The notes beneath the pieces are model-generated. The model searched no databases. It was not told the DNA's origin and saw only the letters and a list, made by a program, of their open reading frames with translations. From positions 56,467,993-56,531,992 of the forward strand of contig CM046832.1 of NCBI GenBank assembly GCA_025618425.1: 64,000 bases of DNA, written 5' to 3'. Position 1 is the first letter of the stretch. Every line of letters starts with the position of its first letter. A program made the position numbers and the translations under genes. This DNA comes from Heliocidaris tuberculata (Eukaryota > Echinodermata > Echinoidea > Camarodonta > Echinometridae). Below are positions 49,923-59,329 of the stretch, in pieces.

Positions 49923-52145
49923 ATATGATCATAACATGACCACAATGTTTATAGATCTCTCACATTCATGTCTTGTTTTTGTGTTTTCAGGACTAAATCA
50001 GTGTAACCAACTTCCTGGATAGAAGATTTACAGAGTGTTATCTCCACTACCACAGGAACTAAGAATAGCGTCAATAAGCAACATTGTCACCGACATCCTC
50101 CATTATTGCTTTTCAATGACTTAGTAAGGAAATTCTGGAAGATATTTGTCTTTTTTTAGCCTTGAAGTACCAAAAGTGAAACCACAGAAAAATCATGAGG
50201 TTAAGACACAAGAAAAATAGACATCATATTTTGTCTTGGTTTCATTAAGAAGCATGATGTAGAGCATCTATGAAGACATATTCTTTATTCTGTGTTTACT
50301 ATTCCAGGTTTTTTTTTATAACCATTAAAAAATACCAACCCATCTGATATGTCTGCAAAACAAATAAAAAACCATCATTTAATTTGTTTTTAAAAATAAG
50401 TACTGAAAACTACAATATACATGGATATTGGGTAATATGGTGTTATACTTATTAAGATATTGCTCTCTCATTTTGAAGGGACATGAATCCTTTTTCTTTC
50501 TTTTTTTTACTCATGAAATTATTTTCATGTTTGATATTTTTGATCTAGAAGAAGAATGTTTAGCTATGTCAGAAGTCACATACTTCCCAGATAGCTCACA
50601 TTTCAAGACACTCATCAGAGAGGATGCACCATACAAGATTAAAAGGAAAACCCTATGACCAAGCCAGACATATCCCACGTACTACTCGATAATCAATCCA
50701 ACTAAATTACCCAACGCACAGATCACTTGCAGACTGTCACACGCACAACTTATCTTTACTCTATCTCCACAGGGGAGAGTACTGCATGCTGTGATTTATT
50801 TCTAGTCACCTGTACGAGACAATGAGCGTGCAAAACGAGAGAAAGCAGACGAAAAACATATAATTTGATTTCTCTCTACCCATTCTATCTTATCTCGTCT
50901 GTGGTTTTTTAAATTGTGTTTGATATCTAAAAGTAGCCTGGGTTGTTGTCCAGTTTTCCAGACCAGTCTAGAAGCATGGAGAAGAGAGGTCAGAATTTGG
51001 CTTTGTAGTCGACTCTCACCGACTTCCTGGCGTGCAGTCTATCAGAGTTAGGTGACCGGCGAAAGGGCTTGTTTGCGCCTTCCCTCTATGACTAATGATC
51101 ATGCAGGGGTATAGTTTATAATCAGCCACCCCCTCTCCCACTTTTACCAAGTTTCATGGAAAAGAAATTGACGTTTTCAAGGTCAAAATATGACTTCCTT
51201 GTTTAAGTTGAAGATCAGTTATTCAATTCAAACATTCAGAACAGAAGAATGTTAAGATTGGATTGTGATTTTTAATTTTCTTTCAAAGTTCCTGAATGCC
51301 TGGAAAACAATTTTGTATTTATTGTTCTATAAAACAAACCTCTTTGGGGATTCATTCATTATAAAAGATTGAATATAATATGGAAATGGTGGCTTTATTT
51401 GTTTTCCACATGTTATTTTCATATTAGTGTTGAAGGAATGCTTTCAACAGAATTGAGTGTACTATTGTACTGAGGTTTATGAAACAATGAAATATTTCAA
51501 CATACATGAGGTTACACAATGTTTGACCAATCTCTAAACATCCGTTAAAAATATTTCAATATTTCAACAAAAAAAATCTGTTGGAATTAATGGAATGCAA
51601 AATATGTTAATGGATCCTCTTTCACTTTATTTTGCATACATATCACTGTCGCCAACCTTCTAGAATTTTTCACTTGGAAAGTATATCCTTCGAAGAGAGC
51701 ACAAATATTTCAAAAAATATTTTGGAGTGTTGGTAGTTGGGAATTTTGCTGTTTCTTTTATAATCCCTGAGCAACTATAAAAGTCAAGGGGAAGTGGAGG
51801 GCTTCTTTTACTGCCATGCACTTTTAAGACAAAGCTTGGAAGTACTAATAAAAGTTCAGCAACAATGCCAAGAATGTCTGACCTGACCCTGGCAAGCTAC
51901 AAGTGCGTCTCTGGAAAGTCTATTTTCCCCTCTATCTGCATGAAAAACACCCAAAATTATATATGGCTTGCTGAGGGAGTTTAGCAACAGTTTCTTCCAA
52001 TAACACTTCTGACTGTTTGACCCCAAAACAAGAATGAATGATTTCTGGACACCAACTTTTATTTTTGCTCATTTTCTCATCATCTCCATCTTTTTAAAAA
52101 CTTTTGGCTTTCTACTTCAATGTAGCTGGGTTATCCATAGGCTTA
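49923..52145. other. Unassigned intergenic sequence
   Basis: AT-rich; I see no gene or transposon structure. Confidence 0.5.
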
Positions 52146-52170
52146 CATATATATATATATATATATATAT
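52146..52170. repeat. (TA)n microsatellite
   Basis: About 12 TA units. Confidence 0.95.
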
Positions 52171-52299
52171 TGTATTTTATATCAGGCACTCATTTGCATC
52201 GATTTTCAAATGAGTACTATTTGAATAAACCTTCCATCTACTATTATCAAATTGGTTTGGAAACAAAAATAGCAGAATCACAATAATATTTTGAATGAT

Positions 52300-52324
52300 G
52301 GGGGGGGGGGGGGGGGGGGGGGGG
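52300..52324. repeat. Poly(G) tract, 25 nt
   Basis: The longest uninterrupted G run in the window. Confidence 0.95.
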
Positions 52325-52414
52325 AGGGATCTGACCGTATTTTCAGTCAGATGAGAATAGTTGACCAATAAACAAATTTGAAATGTACTTGGACATTTGG
52401 AGTTGCATACAAGG

Positions 52415-52601
52415 AACACGATAAAAACTATTTTCGAAAAATCAACTCAAGGCAATTTCAATAGCCCTGTCTATCACCTTTAGAAATGTGCGAACATTAC
52501 AATGGCGTATTACGTAATCCGAACCGGATTTCTATGGGCAGTACAATAGGCCTTTGAAATTGCCCTTGAGTTTATTTTTCGAAAGTAGTTTTTATCGTGT
52601 T
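52415..52601. mobile_element. Short MITE, ACACGATAAAAACTA termini
   Basis: The left AACACGATAAAAACTATTTT and right end are complementary for about 48 bp with a few mismatches (through CTCAAGGCAATTTCAA). Total length is 187 bp with no coding capacity. Confidence 0.85.
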
Positions 52602-53907
52602 AAGGATAAAAGTAAAATGTCTAAACATTAAAACTTTGGCCCCCCCATTTTTTTTTTAGGGGGGAGTGGATGAAGGGGCATTACACAGACCTACAACCTC
52701 TTCTAGTAATGCCCCTCTCCCAATCAATCACATAACAGGAGCATTTGCTACTGAAATGTTTTTTTTTGTTTTACCATTGATTTTATTAGTGAACAAAATA
52801 ATGATAAATGTTCTTCCAATCTCCATTTCATATGGAAGAATTATAAATCATTCTAAAGTAGATGTGATATCACTTTTAGGTCAATAACCATTCTCCTCAG
52901 CAGAATTTAATGAGCAAAGCATACATTTAGAACCGTGATTCATTTAATCACAATGGCACTTTAAACCTCAATATTATCACAACCTCTTTTCACTCCCGCT
53001 AATCAATCACTGTTGCCCTGATTGACAAGAAGTGCTAAACAAATAGTGCTTCAATTTGCCCGAAAAGCAGCACTGGAACGGATAAACGGTTTCATTGAAA
53101 ATGTTTTTACCGAATACGTGACTTTTTATCTCATGCTAGTATTACTTTGTAGATGTGTAGGGAATGTGTCATTTCAAGCTGTTAGCAAATACTTTATTCA
53201 TCTCAGTCCCCCTGATGTCAGAGGTGTGTCAATATGTAATAGATTGCGCACATCCTCACATTACTCTGGTCTTAGCCTGGCTGTCGGCAAGATTTCCACA
53301 AAAGATTTGTAGAAATACAGTGTAATATCTGCAGCTTAGTCAAAATCAATGAATTCTGAAATGATTAGTGTATATTTCTATCTAGTTTGCAAAAGTAATT
53401 AATCAAATTCAGAAAATCTGGCATTCAAAAAATATTTGTGGTAGCAAAATAACGTTAATGATACACCTACCTGTAGTTTCTGTGAAACCCACATCCAAAC
53501 TATTTCTAAGATGTGAATATGCAGGTGTTTTTTGGAATGACTTGTTGCAGTCCAAAAATATAAGAAATCAAAAATTTAGTGATACTGAAATTTGTTTTGG
53601 GGTTATAACCCTCAATAGCTTTTATCTCATTAATATCATAATGTTATTTGCGAAATATTTTATATATTCATGCAAATATAAGGATATAAAACCTACATTT
53701 ACACACTTTAAACTTGGTTTAGATCAAATTGAAAAAAAATGAGAGAATAATTGCTTTTAAACATAATTTGATGAATATACATAGAAAAAAAATTGAATAT
53801 TTTGTGTCATGAACATTAATGAAACTGATATAATACATACATGTTAATAAGTGTTTGGAATGTATGTTACTTTCAAATCGCATTTTAAAAATATTATGCA
53901 TGTGCTA

Positions 53908-54010
53908 CTTATTCATTTAGTCTTATTTTACCAGGGTGGCTTCATCAGTGATTTCAACACTGCTTTACAAGAAGGCCCTGTAAATTAACAAATATAACAT
54001 TGACAATACA
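53908..54010 (-). mobile_element. 3' end of a non-LTR retrotransposon (tail copy 2)
   Basis: Same family as 14765-14900. On the minus strand it reads TTACAGGGCC, then GATGAAGCCACCCTGG, ending AAATGAATAAG. No coding part is attached. Confidence 0.5.
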
Positions 54011-54190
54011 ATACAAGATATGAACATTAAAAAAAAAAACATGATCAAAAAAACAGTCAAAATGAATTTTCAATACAAAAGTGACCGAATGTGATTCAGC
54101 AAGTATAAAATGAAAAGCAAATAATGATAAATCATGTATTATGTATTGAATGAGTTGAGAAATAAAATCTTGAAAAAGAAAAAAAAAATG

Positions 54191-54689
54191 TTAAAGGGGG
54201 TACCCAATGCTGAAACAATGTTAGTTCATTTAAAAGATCATGATTTTATTAGAAGAAAATCATCTGCCTTAAATTTTTTTTAAATTCGTGTTGCCAGAAA
54301 ATCCCCGAAATATGGTAAGATTTCAGGATATTTTGGCCCCTCAGCTGTGTCCCAATTTCAGCTAGGTAACCACAATGACGTCAAAGTGGTTACCTTGTCG
54401 CGCAATTATTCTAGCAAAATGCGCGCAAGGTATAATGCATTTTGTACAGTCTAGCGCGCAACACATCTGCAATATGCGAACCTGGGTAACCACTTTGACG
54501 TCATTGTGGTTACCTAGCTGAAATTGGGACACAGCTGAGGGGCCAAAATATCCTGAAGTCTTACCATATTTCGGGGATTTTTCTGGCAACACGAATTTAA
54601 AAAAAAATTAAGGCAGATGATTTTCTGCTAATAAAATCAAGATCTTTTAAATGAACTAACATTGTTTCAGCATTGGGTACCCCCTTTAA
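54191..54689. mobile_element. Long foldback MITE, TTAAAGGGGGTACCC ends
   Basis: The arms of about 215 bp each are nearly perfect complements, from TTAAAGGGGGTACCCAATGC to GCATTGGGTACCCCCTTTAA. Each arm carries TGACGTCA next to GTGGTTACC. The ~70-bp centre is GC-richer (TCGCGCAATT). TTAA flanks both ends. The close match of the arms implies recent insertion. Confidence 0.9.
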
Positions 54690-55171
54690 TGGAACAAAAT
54701 CACCCAGTCCCCATCTCTCTCTGTAAGAATAATCATTTAGAGTCAAGATCAGACATTCTTCACTTTAATCCTAAATTGCTGAAAATTATAGACGGGAATA
54801 TCAGATTATAAAAAATCTCAGCTGAACTCTTTTTAAAAGTCATCCACGTGCAGAAAGTAATTTTGGTAAGAATCAAAAGAATGAAATAGCATCTTACCCC
54901 TCTTAAAGGTAATAAACAGTAGTGGTAGCAAAATGAAAAGTTGGCATGAAACTGCTCAAATATAGTCTCATATTGTTCGGCTTCAATAAAAAGATACATG
55001 AGTGAGATAATCCGGTATTCTATTCATGATTTCTGGTGATTTTCAGTAAAATAATTTAAATGATCGAATATCAACGGTTACCTTATACCCTCGCTAAGGA
55101 CCACCTACCCCGACGCTCCCGGCTCAATGGCGCATAGCGGTTCGCACACACTTGTTACACACACTGTTTTC

Positions 55172-55213
55172 ACATCAAATTACAAGCGCGGTACCGCGCT
55201 TGTAATTCGATGT
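55172..55213. repeat. 42-bp palindrome
   Basis: ACATCAAATTACAAGCGCGG is mirrored by its complement with one mismatch around a central TA. It is GC-rich in the middle. Confidence 0.9.
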
Positions 55214-55746
55214 TTATTTTTTTGGACATTTTAGCAATTTCTAAACCATTTTTCTTCAAACCAAGGTCACCAATGTTCGAAATTAATCATTTCACAACAG
55301 TATACATGTATGTAATAATTTCCATTCCAGCTGACAAAGTAGTTAAATATCCAAAGCGCCACCTTTCCCACTACTGTACAATACCTTTAATATACAAGAA
55401 TTGTAAAAGCTCCAGACTTACTTAAAAATACATGTATTGGGAAAATTATATACATCTACAACAGCCATGCTATGTCTTGCATATTAATCATCTGCTAACA
55501 TCATGAGCAGATGAACATGATGAAAGGGATGTTGAAACATTCTCCATTGATGCAGCTCGTCGTCGATGAGCACTCTTTATTATAACCTTCCTGCATGGTC
55601 AGCTAGGGATCCTTAACCTTTCACCAACATCTGTGTTAGATCAGACACTTGGACTTGAGCCATCTTCATCAGGCCAGAAGGGACCACAACAAGACAACAA
55701 TAGATAAAAACAAAGCATTTTGATAAACATGAGAGAGAGATGAGGA

Positions 55747-55765
55747 GGGGGGGGGGGGGGGGGGG
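55747..55765. repeat. Poly(G) tract, 19 nt
   Basis: G run after GAGGA. The GA-rich stretch 55895-56065 that follows gives only compositional frames. Confidence 0.9.
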
Positions 55766-56998
55766 TGTTTGGAGCAACTGATTTTAAATTGAGCGACTTG
55801 AGTATTTAATGACAGAATAGTGAAAGGTTGAACAATTGCATCTTAAAATAGATGGATGCCCCATCAAGGATACAATAATATGACAAACTGGAGTGGATGG
55901 GAAAGATGAGAAAAATGTCAGAAAACATGGAAAGGAGTGTAGAAAGAAGAAGAGAAGAAAAAGAGGGGGAATCATTAAGGTGCAAAAATAGGGAAGGGAG
56001 GGTGGAAGAAAAAAAGGAAGAAAGAGACAGAGAGAGAGAAAAAATAAGATAAAGAGAGAAACTGAAAGGTAGGAGGTGAGGATAGTCTTTTGGAAAACTG
56101 TTCCAAGTTTCATACTGGAAACTTTTAATTTTTCAAGACAAAAAAGAAGAAAGAATACAATTGCCAAAAGGTATGATCTATTTTTATTAATTTCAATATA
56201 AAATGAAAAGTGGTACAATCATACATTAATGTATTCTTAAATGCTTAAAAGCAATGAAGGAAAGTTTAAAGGAAATTAATTATTATAAAGCATATTAAAG
56301 GATCAGTTTCCCACCTTCAATCGGTTATCTCCATCTGTTTGGCAAAGAAATACAAATTGATAACCATGATATGTAAAGAATGAATTTCTGGAGGAATTTC
56401 ACTTTGTGTTTGTTGTTCTTGATCATCTTATAATTCATAACATCTTGGATTGATATTGCATCATAGCCCAAATATACCTTGCCATCAGTATTAAAGAGAA
56501 GAAATTGGTCACTATAGCAACCATGAGTTTACTTCTGCACATATGAGCCACTAGTGCACCCTCCCTCCAAGAGCACAGGTAGATGCCATGAATTCCAATT
56601 AGCCTCTGACCATGGCAAAGGGTAAGGACAGACCTCTGATACACAGAGCTGTCTGAACAAGGTTCAACGCTTCAACAAAACCACAGCCAGGGTTACGAAA
56701 ATGTTTCTTCAAGTCCACATTCCTTCCTTTAGTCAGTAATTCAAACTCTGGCATTAACTGAGTGACAATTCCTTAAGGTGATCAGAGGTTATTTTAGCCT
56801 CTGAAACTATTTGTGAAGAGCATTGCAATATGAGTATTGAGCTTTATTCTGGTTGTGGTGAGTTTCCGCTTCCTTCTATCTGCAAAAATGAAACCAACTG
56901 GGCATGTCTTACAGCTACATGCCATGTTTGTTTATGCTGGAGACAAATTCCTCTAGTTGACATAGTTTTTATTTCATTTCAATTGTCGATTGGTTAAA

Positions 56999-57270
56999 GT
57001 AGCTTAGCAAAACGTTGTGGCGTGTAAAAACGCGGGAAAGACGAATATGATAAAATTATTCAAAATCAAAAGTTCATTTTATAGAGGTAAAACCAAAATA
57101 TTAGGATGTACATAAATTATTTACCTCTTTGAACACTTTTAAGCAAAATAATATGACAATTTTTATTCATATATGTCTGATTCTAAATTTAGAAGGACAG
57201 ACAAAACTAGCAATTTTCTTCTTTGCGTCTTTCCCGTGTCTTTATGCGCCATTGTGTTTCGAAAAGCTAC
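56999..57270. mobile_element. MITE with TAGCTTAGC termini, copy 2
   Basis: GTAGCTTAGCAAAACGTTGT at the left is mirrored by GTGTTTCGAAAAGCTAC at the right. Inner pairs are GGGAAAGACG and CGTCTTTCCC. It has the same length class and interior (AAGCAAAATAATA) as 21755-22026. Confidence 0.85.
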
Positions 57271-59060
57271 CTAAAGAAAGTTGGAAAAATTAAAAGAAAT
57301 TAAAAGAAAAAAATGCTCACCGGCAAATATGGATGTCTTCGAATATCAATCAACCCTCTCTAGCTTTATGAAAATAAGAAAATTATCTCAAAATTACAAA
57401 TTTATTTAACATTTTTAGTGAAAAATAAGAAGATGATTAAATTATGTAAACATGTATATTAAACTGTTTGAAAAGGCCAGAAAGATTCATACAACAGACT
57501 ATCACTTACATTAGTGAATTAAAACAGAAACTTGTATCTTCTGTATTTTCTTGTCTTGTTTTGTTAGTGCATTTTGCAAATGCACCTAGGTGAAAAGTGT
57601 CACATACCAACAATACAGAAATATTTCACCTATTTGGTTGCTTTTATTGGTTGCTTCAGTTTTATTTTATTGCATTTATTTATGTACCAAACACTTTGAA
57701 CGAGTATTTCGTCATACTCCCAAATTATTTCACGGTAGCTTTAAACTGATCCTTGGGTTAAAAAGTGGAAGGAACTATGCAAGAACGTAACCACCGTTGC
57801 AAAATTGAACTCTTGTGGCCAATTTTCAGAGTTGGAATGTATCCAAACAATTTTTTAAGATGTCTGCCAAGGCAGGTAGACCAATTTTAATGAATTGTAA
57901 ACATTAAATAGTAAACTATACTCCATTCGCAGTGTCTAGACAATTGAAAGTACAAATTGCTCATCAATTATTTGGAGACTGGACATACAACCTTCAATTT
58001 CTGTAAACTTTTTATATCTCCCATACCTGTTTCAATCATATCACAAATAGTTAATCATTAGCATTTGCCAAATTGGCATGTCAATTTCCATCTTTTCTCC
58101 CAGACAATCTTTGATAACACCAAGACCCCAAACCAGGACCAGACAGGAGAACTCCATCTCATCCTAATATGGGTCTACCAGAATCCATTGTAACCTCCAC
58201 TAATTGAGAGGGTCACTCTCCAGTCACGATTAGCCTCCATGACACTAAAAATACAGAGATGAGGACTAGACAAGCGCAAGCAAACAGACTTGACATACCG
58301 ACTACCTTGTTCATGTTATTGGTTCATCTTTGGGTGAAAACTATTTGTCTTGCTAAAAGCACATGTGGCTTGCTGTTACAGGAAAGGTGCAAATACTACT
58401 CCAGCATTTCCGTTGCCATTGTCAGCAAACCGTTTTGACTTTCAGAACATTTTTCCACTAGTCTTAGCATGCAGACTTCACCTTCCTAAAAGTAAGCAAA
58501 ATCTTGTTTCTTTCCCAATACAATGACCATCTATGAAAGTTTAAGTAAGAAAGATGATTACGATCTTTAATTACAATTTTCACACCCTTTTCCTCCAAGC
58601 TTGCCATAAGATAGTAGGCGTCGCATTTTTTTTGGAATTCTATTAGTGCCTGAGAGGGATTTTGGCAATCCATACGGAACATTCGTTAGTAATGCGGAGA
58701 GAGAGAGACAGATTTGGTGGAGAGATAGGGATATTGCTTTACTCCTTGACCATGGAGTCTGTCTATGCAGAACACAGCCCACACATTACAAGGTCGTTCA
58801 ACTGTCTTCCCTCCCTCTGCAGGAAGTACGTACATGCAAGCTGCTTTACACACGGGCCGATAGGTAGAACAGCCTGTGGTGAGGACACAGACAGGGGACG
58901 GTGTGTCAGTGGTGGAACAGCAAACTCAGTGACTGGAAAATATGGATAAATAGAGAAGAATGTCTGCAGTTGGTCAACAGTTTGCTTGGAGCAGCCAACC
59001 AGCTTTCAGCACTCGAGTGAAGGAATCACACAGAAGCAACATTACTCACGCAACTTTCAC
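57271..59060. other. Upstream region of gene B
   Basis: About 1.8 kb between the last MITE and the presumed gene B promoter. AT-rich, with no repeat family recognised. Overlapping 71-95-codon frames near 58600-58950 on both strands show no homology that I can name. Confidence 0.4.
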
Positions 59061-59067
59061 AAGGGGC

Positions 59068-59074
59068 TATAAGG
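59068..59074 (+). promoter_or_regulatory. Possible TATA element of gene B
   Basis: TATAAGG lies about 120 bp before the start codon, at a plausible distance for a 5'UTR of about 90 nt. The match is weak and there is no other support. Confidence 0.2.
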
Positions 59075-59187
59075 ATTTTTGCCATCAGCATACCAAACCA
59101 ATCCAGCTCTGAGCATCTTAAGAATTTGGACTTGAGCAAAGTCATTTCTACAAAATTTGGATCTATCATTTTATAAACAAATAAATT

Positions 59188-59329
59188 ATGGCTTATTTAA
59201 CTTCATCAGTCATGTTTGTGAGCTCTGTGCTTCTCCTCTTGGGGCTTGTAAATATTGCCATGGTTTCTGCTAGTTGTGCCACTTGCCCCATCACTCATCC
59301 ACAACAAAAGTTCTGCAAGGCAGCATTTG
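59188..59329 (+). CDS. Gene B exon 1: signal peptide and N-terminus
   Basis: The ATG has A at -3 and G at +4, and a TAA two codons upstream in frame (59182-59184) makes it the first possible start. Encodes residues 1-47 plus one base of V48, ending KAAF at the donor gtaagt (59330). The HPQQKFC block matches gene A's HPQQQFC. Confidence 0.92.

Noticed and set aside
53022..53742. 94- and 96-codon + strand frames
   Set aside because: Ordinary chance length in AT-rich DNA; no motif, signal peptide or splice sites linking them.
27047..59187. A third TIMP gene between A and B
   Set aside because: I looked for the C-x-C...HPQ block and the DDxC...NGxCxW block in the listed frames of this interval and found neither.
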